Numbered from the stretch's first letter, positions 1 to 5,974 are shown. The stretch is 5,988 nucleotides of DNA from Promethearchaeota archaeon (GCA_030615235.1 JAUWZR010000160.1:1-5988), one strand, 5' to 3'. The notes: generated from the sequence alone by a model not told the origin. A program made the numbers and translations.

Positions 1-1092
1 AAAGATGGCGACATCCCGCTTTTCACCAATCCATTAACACTAAGAATTTCAGAAATTTTACTTGAAGATATGATTAAAATTTCCAATTATCCCTACCCTT
101 TCGGATACAGAGAGCTTAAAAAAACTAGAAAAAACGCTTTATTTTTAAAAAATGGAGTACGCCAAAAAATAGATTATGAGTTTTATCTTACTTTTTTCAG
201 CGCAGGGCACATCCCTGGAAGTGTTTCTATACTAGTTGAAGTCGATAAGAAGAAAATACTATATACCGGCGACATCAACAACCAAGAAACAAACCTAATT
301 TCTCCAGCTAACCCTCACGAATTACCCGAGATAGATGCTCTAATTACAGAATCCACATATTCTGATAGAGAACATCCCTTAAGAGAGAAACTAGAAAAAA
401 GATTTATTGAAGATATTTTAAACACTATTGATAACGGTGGAAATGTTTTAATTCCTGCTTTTGGGGTTGCTCGATCACAAGAAATTTTACTTGTTTTAGA
501 AAAGTACAATTATAAAAACGACATTTACATCGACGGGTTAGCTAGAAAAATTTTAACAGAGTATTCTCAATTTCCTGAATCTTTCCGGGATTTTACTCGC
601 TTTAAATCAGCCGCGAAAAAGGCTCAATTTGTTTCTAAAGAAAAGAGAAAGAAAATAGGAGGAAAGTCGCGAACTTTGATTATATCTCCTTCAGGTATGT
701 TAAAAGGGGGAGCTGCTATAGATTATATCCCAACTTTTTTAGATGATCCAAATTCTGCTGTTTTTTTAGTTGGGTATCAAGTAGAGGGGACACCTGGCAG
801 AAAATTAGTTGATGAAAAAATTTTTGAGTTTAAAGAGAGAAGCAGAAGAAATTACCAATCCCGAGATATGTTAATCAAAGCAAAGTGTAAAATAGATTAC
901 TTTGACTTCTCAAGTCACGCAGATAAAGTCCACCTAAACGATTATATAAATAAAGTTAAATTTCGCAATAATTCAAAATTCATTTTTTGCGTACACGGAG
1001 ATGAGAAATCAACCACTTCATTTGCTTACAATTTATCAAAAGAAAGTTATAATTCTGTAGCACCAGAGATAGGTGAAACCTATATATTATAG
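1..1092 (+). CDS. beta-CASP metallo-beta-lactamase ribonuclease, aCPSF2-like (5'-partial)
   Basis: This is the C-terminal ~363 residues of a zinc-dependent RNA-processing nuclease. The frame is open from base 1, and the 23 residues before the first ATG (position 70) already match the family, so that Met is internal and the start lies outside the window. Visible motifs, numbered from base 1: AGHIPGS with metal ligand His70 (motif 3), YTGDI with Asp91 (motif 4), ITESTY with Glu117 (beta-CASP motif A), FSSHAD with His306 (motif B) and CVHGD with His332 (motif C). The conserved SPSGML and GYQ.EGT.GR segments lie between A and B. The HxHxDH motif should be in the missing ~60-70 residues. No KH domains can be seen, and the total size would be about 420-430 residues. 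This suggests COG1236 (archaeal CPSF2-like) rather than KH-bearing aCPSF1 or RNase J. The family cleaves RNA endonucleolytically and/or 5'-3' exonucleolytically; the exact activity here is inference. The stop codon is TAG, 24 bp from the convergent RecJ-like gene. Confidence 0.93.
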   Translation, partial: KDGDIPLFTNPLTLRISEILLEDMIKISNYPYPFGYRELKKTRKNALFLKNGVRQKIDYEFYLTFFSAGHIPGSVSILVEVDKKKILYTGDINNQETNLISPANPHELPEIDALITESTYSDREHPLREKLEKRFIEDILNTIDNGGNVLIPAFGVARSQEILLVLEKYNYKNDIYIDGLARKILTEYSQFPESFRDFTRFKSAAKKAQFVSKEKRKKIGGKSRTLIISPSGMLKGGAAIDYIPTFLDDPNSAVFLVGYQVEGTPGRKLVDEKIFEFKERSRRNYQSRDMLIKAKCKIDYFDFSSHADKVHLNDYINKVKFRNNSKFIFCVHGDEKSTTSFAYNLSKESYNSVAPEIGETYIL

Positions 1093-1116
1093 AAAGCAAT
1101 ATTTTAAATTAAATTT

Positions 1117-2634
1117 CTAATTATCTCGTAATTGTTTTTCAATTACTCTGTCACAATTTTCTAAAAAAAATTCTATTTGGTTTATTGGCACTTTCGTACC
1201 TGCTGCTGGGGGGTGTCCACCGCCCAGAGCTTCTAAATTTGAAAGATTTAAAGCTTCTCTAATTGCTTCTGAAAGATTTACGCCCTTTTTTACAATACTT
1301 TTGTGAGCTCTCCCCGATATTTTGAACACTTCCTCGTCCTTTCTTTTTGCGCACCCAAAAATTGGTTTATTAATATCAATAATACCACTTTTACTAAATA
1401 TTAACATGGAAGCAATTGTACCCACAATATTTTCAGAGATAGTATTTTCACCAAAAAAATATTGGATATGGTTTTTATATTGGATTTTATTCTCATCCTT
1501 TAACCACGATAACGCTTGAACTAACGATTTCTTATAATTTAACAAATTATCTTTAGCTTTATCATAGGCAATTCTTCTATCACCCATTGCTATAGCAATT
1601 CCTAAAGATGCGTTATCGCTCCTTCCACATGAATTCAATAGATATGCAAATTCATTTAAATCATGTAATTCTGATCCCACAATTTCATTCTTTAATAGAT
1701 ATCGATTTACGATAAGCTTCTCTATAATTTCAGAAGGCTCTATATTTAACTTAAGAGACATATACTCTATAATCGCAGAAGAAATTTTTTGTTTTTCTTC
1801 TTGATTAAGGTCGTTCAGTGTTCTTATGTCTCCTTGCGAGTTCTCCATTAATATTCCTAATGATTTTAAGAATTTTAGCATTTTACTTGTATTATCACTT
1901 AAACCCGGAAGAATTATTTCAGTTGAATATGAGATTGCTTCATTTAAAGGCTTAATCGGTGAAAAATTTAAATCGTTGATCACTTCAATTAAATCGGCTT
2001 TGGTGGCATGTTCTAAAATTACAGTATTTAATCCAGTAAATGAATTATTAGGACCTCGACTTTGAATATCTCCCGTTGCTCCTACAAGTGCGATAGGAGA
2101 TAAATCGAAATTTTTCTGGTTTAAAGTTTTTACAAAAAAATAACAAATCCCCGCCCCAGAGATTTCACCACTACCATCAAATTCGTAAAAATAAGGGTTA
2201 ATGTGCCAAGGTCTTGAATTAGAGTAAATTTCTTTAATTTTATCATCGTTTTTATCCGAGACATTTTGAGGTAAATGGTGATCTAATATAATAAAAGGAA
2301 CATTAATGTCGAAACTATTTAGTTTTTCAGTGAGTTCTAAATACTGACCACTTCCAAAATCAGCAAAGATTAAGAATTTCTTACTATCTTTAGACTTTTC
2401 TGCAATTTTTATTATCTCTTCTCTTTCCAACTGCCTTAAAACGGTTATTTGAAATGGAATCTTTTCTCTGTATAAAGCTTTCCCGAGAATCGCTCCAGCC
2501 GATAATCCATCGGCATCAAGATGAGTATAGATATGTACGGTTGATTCTAATTTTTGTAGATGGTCTATTAGCCAATTTTTAGTCTTTTTAAGATCGGAAT
2601 TTAATAACTCAAGATTTTTTGTTATTTTATTCAT
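1117..2634 (-). CDS. RecJ-like DHH/DHHA1 single-strand nuclease (archaeal GAN/HAN type)
   Basis: This is a complete 505-residue phosphoesterase of the DHH superfamily. The N-terminal ~30 residues form a charged helix. Motif I follows as HLDADG (38-43) running into LSAGAIL, then motif II FADFGSGQ (Asp92), motif III ILDHH (118-120) and motif IV GATGDIQ (Asp189). All the Mn-binding residues of an active enzyme appear present. The C-terminal DHHA1 substrate-binding domain shows KISGRAHK (~438-445) and GGGHPPAAG (471-479). Length and motif layout fit archaeal RecJ-like proteins such as GAN (binds GINS, related to Cdc45) or HAN (partner of Hef helicase). These degrade single-stranded DNA or RNA in replication and repair; which subtype this is cannot be told from the sequence. 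The ATG at 2634 has no Shine-Dalgarno sequence and follows an AT-rich stretch, suggesting a leaderless or short-leader mRNA. The gene is divergent from mch and convergent with the beta-CASP RNase. An NrnA-type oligoribonuclease is less likely, since those are usually ~320 residues. Confidence 0.93.
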   Translation of the reverse strand: MNKITKNLELLNSDLKKTKNWLIDHLQKLESTVHIYTHLDADGLSAGAILGKALYREKIPFQITVLRQLEREEIIKIAEKSKDSKKFLIFADFGSGQYLELTEKLNSFDINVPFIILDHHLPQNVSDKNDDKIKEIYSNSRPWHINPYFYEFDGSGEISGAGICYFFVKTLNQKNFDLSPIALVGATGDIQSRGPNNSFTGLNTVILEHATKADLIEVINDLNFSPIKPLNEAISYSTEIILPGLSDNTSKMLKFLKSLGILMENSQGDIRTLNDLNQEEKQKISSAIIEYMSLKLNIEPSEIIEKLIVNRYLLKNEIVGSELHDLNEFAYLLNSCGRSDNASLGIAIAMGDRRIAYDKAKDNLLNYKKSLVQALSWLKDENKIQYKNHIQYFFGENTISENIVGTIASMLIFSKSGIIDINKPIFGCAKRKDEEVFKISGRAHKSIVKKGVNLSEAIREALNLSNLEALGGGHPPAAGTKVPINQIEFFLENCDRVIEKQLRDN

Positions 2635-2662
2635 TTTTTATAAAATTTTAAAATAAACTTAA

Positions 2663-2676
2663 TTTAATATATTAAA
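2663..2676. promoter_or_regulatory. TATA-like palindrome in divergent promoter region
   Basis: A perfect 14-bp palindrome, TTTAATATATTAAA, lies between the divergent RecJ-like gene and mch. Its centre is about 36 bases upstream of the RecJ-like ATG and about 57 upstream of the mch ATG. With the usual ~25-base archaeal TATA-to-start distance it would give a ~10-base leader for the RecJ-like gene. For mch it would give a leader of ~30 bases. A second AT-rich box at 2683-2697 is an alternative mch TATA element. The whole 2635-2717 stretch is almost pure A/T, so this assignment is tentative. Confidence 0.35.
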
Positions 2677-2715
2677 ATAAGATTTTAATAATAAATACTC
2701 AATTAAAAAAAACTT

Positions 2716-2721
2716 AAGTGA
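2716..2721 (+). promoter_or_regulatory. weak Shine-Dalgarno of mch (AAGTGA)
   Basis: AAGTGA shares GTGA with the archaeal consensus GGAGGTGA and sits 5 bases before the ATG at 2727. This favours reading the in-frame GTG at 2718 as part of the ribosome binding site rather than as the start codon. Confidence 0.45.
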
Positions 2722-2726
2722 AAAAT

Positions 2727-3725
2727 ATGACACACCACATTAAAATAAACGAGTTAGCTTTAGAACTTGTTAATAAAATAATAGAGAATAAAGACTATTA
2801 TAAGACAGAAATAATTCAATATGATAATGGAGCAACCGTCTTAGATATGACAAATGCATCCTGGAATGGAGGAAAACTGGTTGGAGAAATTTGTATGGGT
2901 GGATTAGGAACTGTTGATTTTGCATCTTATAAATTAGGCGACCACTTTATCCCGAGTGTTAATGTTCATACGTCTTATCCTGTAATATCTTGTATGGCGT
3001 CACAATTAGCTGGATGGAAGGTAAAATTAAAAAAGGAAGTTGAAAAGGACGGAGAAATAAAAAAAAAAAAAGTTTTTGAATCTTTGGGATCAGGACCAGC
3101 TCGAGTAAAAAGTAAAGTCGAGAAATTATTTGATGAAATTGACTATGATGATGAATCAAATTGCGCAATTATCGTCTTTGAAACTCCAAAACTACCAACT
3201 GAAGAAGTAATGGCTTTGGTAGCCGAAAAGTGCAAAGTTGGACCTGATAAAACATATGCACTTTGTGCTCCAACAGCGTGTTTAACTGGTTCTATACAAG
3301 TAGCTGCGAGAATAGTCGAAACGGGAATGCATAAATTACACGAAATAAAATTTCCTCTTGGTGTCATTAAGGATGGTTTTGGAACAACAACGATTGCCCC
3401 TATTGCTAAAGACGATCTTGGAGCCATGGGACGAACTAACGATTCCATAATAGCTGCGGGTATGACATATTATACTATAGAAGTTAATAAAGACGAGCAA
3501 GACGATTTATTCGAATTATTGAAAAAGGCTCCTGCTAATACATCAAATAGCTATGGAAGACCATTTTTAGAGACATTTAAAGCAGCTAATTACGATTTCT
3601 ACGCTATTGATCCTGGTTTATTTGCTCCGGCAACTTATACTGTAACAAATATAAAAACCGGAAAGACCATTACCGTTGGTGAAATTAACCATAAATTATT
3701 AAAGGAGTCCTACAATTTAAACTAG
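2727..3725 (+). CDS. mch: methenyltetrahydromethanopterin cyclohydrolase
   Basis: Mch interconverts N5,N10-methenyl- and N5-formyl-tetrahydromethanopterin in the cytoplasm. It serves methanogenesis, the archaeal methyl branch of the Wood-Ljungdahl pathway, or C1 oxidation. The whole family signature is present in order: YDNGATVLD (32-40), ICMGGLG (55-61), VNVHTSYPVISCMASQLAGW (78-97), GSGPAR (121-126), APTACLTGSIQVAARIVETGMHK (181-203), IAPIAKDDLGAMGRTND (223-239) and DPGLFAPA (295-302). Arg195 and Glu198 in ARIVETG correspond to the Arg/Glu pair implicated in catalysis in characterised Mch. I chose the ATG at 2727 (332 residues) over the in-frame GTG at 2718 because of the better-placed ribosome binding site and family N-termini. 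The protein is slightly longer than the usual ~316-323 residues because of a lysine-rich insertion around 101-120, encoded partly by a run of 13 A. No other methanopterin-pathway gene is adjacent; the divergent neighbour is a DNA/RNA nuclease. Confidence 0.96.
   Translation: MTHHIKINELALELVNKIIENKDYYKTEIIQYDNGATVLDMTNASWNGGKLVGEICMGGLGTVDFASYKLGDHFIPSVNVHTSYPVISCMASQLAGWKVKLKKEVEKDGEIKKKKVFESLGSGPARVKSKVEKLFDEIDYDDESNCAIIVFETPKLPTEEVMALVAEKCKVGPDKTYALCAPTACLTGSIQVAARIVETGMHKLHEIKFPLGVIKDGFGTTTIAPIAKDDLGAMGRTNDSIIAAGMTYYTIEVNKDEQDDLFELLKKAPANTSNSYGRPFLETFKAANYDFYAIDPGLFAPATYTVTNIKTGKTITVGEINHKLLKESYNLN
3059..3071 (+). repeat. A13 homopolymer inside mch
   Basis: Thirteen consecutive A residues lie within the mch coding region and encode part of an IKKKKV stretch. 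The frame is intact on both sides, since the family motifs before and after it are in the same frame. It is a possible site of polymerase slippage and of sequencing error. Confidence 0.9.
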
Positions 3726-3739
3726 AAGTTGTTTATCAA

Positions 3740-3747
3740 TTTTTTTT
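3740..3747 (+). terminator. oligo-T terminator after mch
   Basis: A run of eight T begins 14 bases after the mch stop, followed by further T-rich sequence. Archaeal RNA polymerase terminates at such non-template-strand T tracts without needing a hairpin. It lies in the 60-bp convergent gap before the 393-residue gene on the other strand. Confidence 0.55.
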
Positions 3748-3785
3748 CTAATTTCTATTAATACTATTTGTAATCAAACTAAAAT

Positions 3786-4967
3786 TTAAAAATTAGTTAA
3801 TTCATCTTGATATTTTAATATCTCCGCATCAGAGATGTCTTTATCAAATTCTATTTGTTGAGGGACCCCCAAATATGCGCACGCAATTTTTGCAGCAGCA
3901 GCAATTTCCGCTTTTTTTAATGTTAATGAATATTCATCTACTGATTGTACTGGATCGTCATAATTTGCTCGACGAGTAGGGCTTTTTTTTTGAAATGATT
4001 CCTCGTAATTTATTCCACCATAATTTTTCTTTTCTCTTAGCTGAAATGACCTCTCAGATTTCATTTTGTATAATAAAGATCCCATTTTATCTGCAACATT
4101 GAAAGGTAAATCATTATGCAATATTAACCTTATCATGTTGTTGATGTCAAAATAATTTAGAGTATCATATTTTACTCTTAAATAACTTTTTAAATTATCT
4201 GAGTTTGCTTGACACTCGATTTCAGTCCAGTCATGAATTGCTAGTCTTCTTCTAAAAAAAATCAATTCCCAATCTATTCCGAGCTCTTTTAAAAATTCAA
4301 ATAGTTTATTGCTGTTAGGTTTTCTTGATTCTATTATTATAAATAACTGCAAACCGTAATATTTATGTTCTTGTTGGAGAAAAAATCCTCGTTGTTGCAT
4401 AGAAGCGAGAATTTTAATCTTAATTGAATAAATATCATCGGATACATCTCTCATCTCACACTTTAAATAAATCACGTTTCCTTCTTCACTTACATATTCA
4501 CTATCCAAAAAGCCTACGATACTATCTTTATTTTCTTTGATAAAGTTTTTCAAACCGGTTAAAGTTGGTTTAACATCGTATTTTATTAAATCCTTTTCTC
4601 TGATTGAAACATAATCAGTATTACTTCCTCCTACTGCCAATTTAATGGAGCGTAGCTTTAACTCTTTCTCTTCTCCAAAAACAGTTTTAAACGCATCAAT
4701 TAGTGGAAATACCTCTTCTTCCAATATGTTAAGATTAGCCATCGAACTTTCAAATGGTTGTGGATTCTCCGAAATTTTGTTTAGTACTGGTGCTTCAGAT
4801 GCATCTACTTCAATATCATAGTCTTTCGCTAAATTCTTCCGAACGACACAGGTTGCTCTCCTTCTTTCATTACACATAGAAAGAGTAGTCGAATTATCAA
4901 TAACCGCACGAAATTGTTCAGTGAATTTCTCTTCAGATCCTTTAGACTTAAGTTTTCTTTTTCCCAT
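3786..4967 (-). CDS. hypothetical protein, 393 residues, family not recognised
   Basis: I do not recognise this protein. I prefer the ATG at 4967; an in-frame TTG at 4979 would add four residues. No Shine-Dalgarno is seen for either. The N-terminus is basic (MGKRKLKSKG), followed by a Cys-x7-Cys pair (Cys32, Cys40) around an RRR cluster. Residues ~80-300 look like a mixed alpha/beta globular region with hydrophobic strands such as GLQLFIIIES (205-214) and WELIFFRRRLAIHDW (233-247). A polar, probably disordered linker (~303-345) is followed by a short Ala-rich helix, KKAEIAAAAKIACAYLG (351-367), and an acidic tail. No signal peptide or convincing membrane span is seen. Cysteines 170, 252 and 363 do not form an obvious zinc site. 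Length, lack of internal stops and normal-looking composition support a real gene. Function is unknown; the gene stands alone, facing mch convergently. Confidence 0.8.
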   Translation of the reverse strand: MGKRKLKSKGSEEKFTEQFRAVIDNSTTLSMCNERRRATCVVRKNLAKDYDIEVDASEAPVLNKISENPQPFESSMANLNILEEEVFPLIDAFKTVFGEEKELKLRSIKLAVGGSNTDYVSIREKDLIKYDVKPTLTGLKNFIKENKDSIVGFLDSEYVSEEGNVIYLKCEMRDVSDDIYSIKIKILASMQQRGFFLQQEHKYYGLQLFIIIESRKPNSNKLFEFLKELGIDWELIFFRRRLAIHDWTEIECQANSDNLKSYLRVKYDTLNYFDINNMIRLILHNDLPFNVADKMGSLLYKMKSERSFQLREKKNYGGINYEESFQKKSPTRRANYDDPVQSVDEYSLTLKKAEIAAAAKIACAYLGVPQQIEFDKDISDAEILKYQDELTNF

Positions 4968-4980
4968 AAACGCAACCAAC

Positions 4981-4994
4981 GAGTAATGAGTAAT
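4981..4994. repeat. perfect tandem duplication GAGTAAT x2
   Basis: Two adjacent copies of the heptamer GAGTAAT (ATTACTC on the gene strand) lie 14-27 bases upstream of the ATG of the 393-residue gene, in its predicted leader. It could be a regulator half-site pair or chance; nothing else distinguishes these. Confidence 0.6.
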
Positions 4995-5028
4995 TTATTC
5001 TATTTCTGTTAATGTAAAAAAATAACAA

Positions 5029-5050
5029 TCTTATAATTTTATGTATATGG
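5029..5050 (-). promoter_or_regulatory. possible TATA region of the 393-residue gene
   Basis: On the minus strand this reads CATATACATAAAATTATAAG, an AT-rich box about 65-80 bases upstream of the ATG at 4967. It would give a leader of about 40-50 bases containing the GAGTAAT duplication. The background is so AT-rich that the call is weak. Confidence 0.22.
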
Positions 5051-5069
5051 AATTATAATAGTCTTTAAG

Positions 5070-5128
5070 ATGGTCTTTTATCTCTATTATTTACTTAATT
5101 TCTCTCTATTAATAATAATAAAGACCAT
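5070..5128. repeat. inverted repeat ATGGTCTTT / AAAGACCAT
   Basis: Exact 9-bp arms at 5070-5078 and 5120-5128 are separated by 41 bases. A second partial left arm, GTCTTTA at 5061-5067, is also complementary to TAAAGAC at 5119-5125, so the right arm has two possible partners. The loop holds two direct copies of TCTCTATTA (5081-5089 and 5103-5111). It may be a leader structure, a regulator site or chance. Confidence 0.5.
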
Positions 5129-5149
5129 TAATTTACTATTATATTAATG

Positions 5150-5217
5150 CTTCTTAAGACTGAAAATAAAATTATTCTATTCAAAATATAAATAGGAAAA
5201 ATCAACTCATTAAGAAG
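5150..5217. repeat. inverted repeat CTTCTTAA / TTAAGAAG
   Basis: Exact 8-bp arms at 5150-5157 and 5210-5217 are separated by 52 bases, in the gap downstream of the 59-residue gene. In such AT-rich DNA an 8-bp match can arise by chance. It is recorded because it lies beside another inverted repeat in the same gap. Confidence 0.35.
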
Positions 5218-5254
5218 AGAACCATTAAAAATTATTATTAAATCATTAAATGTA

Positions 5255-5434
5255 TTAATCTAGTTCCTCTTCTAAATAATAATTATCATCTTGTTTTATA
5301 TAGACGACCGTTGAACCAAAATTATTCCGAACCGTATATTTATCATCGTCAACTTCTAATAATTCTATCGAATATGGTAATCTTCTGTTTTCGAGAATTT
5401 CTTCAACGATTCTTTTTTCTTCTAAAGCATCCAT
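5255..5434 (-). CDS. small acidic hypothetical protein, 59 residues
   Basis: This is a short unrecognised protein starting MDALEEKRIVEEIL. I chose the ATG at 5434; the frame extends upstream to a TTG at 5449 (64 residues), but the added IIID segment gives no reason to prefer it. It is strongly acidic: 17 Asp/Glu against 7 Lys/Arg, net about -10. The likely fold is one N-terminal helix (2-18) followed by several beta strands (YSIELLEV, KYTVRNN, STVVYIKQ, NYYLEEEL) joined by Asp/Asn-rich turns. The alternating strand pattern looks like a real small domain rather than random translation. There are no cysteines, signal peptide or membrane segment. It lies 72 bp downstream of the PPOX-family gene on the same strand, with an oligo-T tract between them, so it may have its own promoter. 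Function is unknown. Confidence 0.55.
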   Translation of the reverse strand: MDALEEKRIVEEILENRRLPYSIELLEVDDDKYTVRNNFGSTVVYIKQDDNYYLEEELD

Positions 5435-5451
5435 ATCTATAATTATCAAAC

Positions 5452-5473
5452 AATCAAAAAAAATTTTTTGATT
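5452..5473 (-). terminator. inverted repeat with T8 tract after the PPOX-family gene
   Basis: AATCAAAAAA (5452-5461) and TTTTTTGATT (5464-5473) are exact 10-bp inverted arms with only two bases between. On the minus strand this gives a run of eight T starting about 43 bases after the stop of the PPOX-family gene and 22-29 bases before the ATG of the 59-residue gene. An archaeal oligo-T terminator is the simplest reading. It also overlaps where a promoter for the small gene would sit. Confidence 0.45.
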
Positions 5474-5506
5474 TTAGAAAGATTTCTTGATTTTATTTTA
5501 ATACAA

Positions 5507-5974
5507 CTATTCAGAAGCTTTTCCTGTAATCAAACTAATATCTACTTTTAGTAAGCAAGTGTTTTCATAGGATTGATCACTCTTAAAGAATTTTTTCTTT
5601 AATTTACTTGGATTATCTTCTAAATGTTTTAACATTGTGTCAAATGCATGCTTTTTTTCATCCAAGTTTTCTACGATAGTCATATCTCCCCAAAAAACAA
5701 TGGAGCGGTATTTATGAGAGCAAGCACTTTTAACATAACCTAAATCTTCTAGTATTGTGCCACAAACTTTTTGATTTTCCTTTAAATACTCAAGCTTTAA
5801 TCCCTTTTGAGCGCTATGAAAGTACAAGCAATTATGTATATCATCAAAACCATAATTAAGTGTTACTATATATGGTTCGTTGTTTCTACACATAGAAATT
5901 GTTGAAAACTTACCGTTTTTCAAAATTTCAAATAAGATTTTTTTATCTAAAATTTCCCTTTCCTTTTTTTGCAT
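5507..5974 (-). CDS. PPOX-class flavin-nucleotide-binding protein (NimA-like)
   Basis: This is a 155-residue split-barrel protein of the pyridoxamine-5'-phosphate-oxidase-like superfamily, in the NimA/COG3467 subgroup. The fingerprints are the N-terminal KKEREILDKKILFEIL (3-18), MCRNNEPYIVTLNYGFD (28-44) for the first barrel strands, LYFHSAQKGLKLEYL (50-64) for the cofactor-phosphate region, and CSHKYRSIVFWGDMTIVE (85-102). The closing ITGKASE (149-155) is a typical family C-terminus. Such proteins bind FMN or related cofactors and often act as small cytoplasmic reductases, for example on nitro compounds; the substrate here is unknown. F420 binding is possible in an archaeon but is not shown by the sequence. 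The ATG at 5974 gives a standard N-terminus. The frame stays open for the remaining 14 bases to the window edge, so an upstream start cannot be excluded, and the promoter lies outside. Confidence 0.88.
   Translation of the reverse strand: MQKKEREILDKKILFEILKNGKFSTISMCRNNEPYIVTLNYGFDDIHNCLYFHSAQKGLKLEYLKENQKVCGTILEDLGYVKSACSHKYRSIVFWGDMTIVENLDEKKHAFDTMLKHLEDNPSKLKKKFFKSDQSYENTCLLKVDISLITGKASE

Larger units (their letters stand above)
4968..5254. other. AT-rich non-coding gap with small repeats
   Basis: This 287-bp stretch has no credible reading frame on either strand; the longest ATG frames I followed stop within about 15 codons. It holds the putative promoter of the 393-residue gene, a perfect 7-bp tandem duplication, and at least two inverted repeats. 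It has no GC-rich core like a tRNA or other structured RNA would usually show. Confidence 0.6.

Noticed and set aside
315..509. A 64-residue minus-strand open frame
   Set aside because: It overlaps the motif A region of the beta-CASP RNase and has no independent coding evidence.
1129..1145. Hairpin TAATTG-TTTTT-CAATTA as a terminator for the beta-CASP gene
   Set aside because: It lies inside the last codons of the convergent RecJ-like gene, is only 6 bp and AT-only except for one pair; a T5 loop in AT-rich coding sequence is expected by chance.
1322..1519. A 65-residue hydrophobic plus-strand open frame
   Set aside because: Its hydrophobicity comes from reading the Lys/Asn/Ile-rich DHHA1 coding region in antisense; no promoter or ribosome binding site.
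1826..2065. A 79-residue plus-strand open frame
   Set aside because: It lies antisense inside the RecJ-like gene and contains no recognisable motif; a shadow of a gene with clear DHH motifs.
2718..2720. GTG as the start of mch
   Set aside because: It adds only MKN, and the GTG forms part of AAGTGA, a plausible ribosome binding site 5 bases before the ATG at 2727.
2959..3168. A 69-residue minus-strand open frame with Phe/Leu-rich stretch resembling a membrane segment
   Set aside because: The Phe run is the antisense reading of the poly-Lys/A13 part of mch; no independent support.
3143..3448. A 101-residue minus-strand open frame
   Set aside because: It lies entirely inside mch, whose family motifs run through the same bases. 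Its translation shows no recognisable domain, so it is a shadow frame.
4861..4900. Similarity between TLSMCNERR of the unknown protein and TISMCRNNE of the PPOX-family protein
   Set aside because: The match covers only a few residues (SMC plus polar residues) and does not continue into the following PPOX strands, so I do not infer common origin.
4980..5254. CRISPR array, tRNA or attachment site in the repeat-bearing gap
   Set aside because: Repeats are 7-9 bp, not regularly spaced, and there is no GC-rich cloverleaf or integrase gene; nothing supports these classes.
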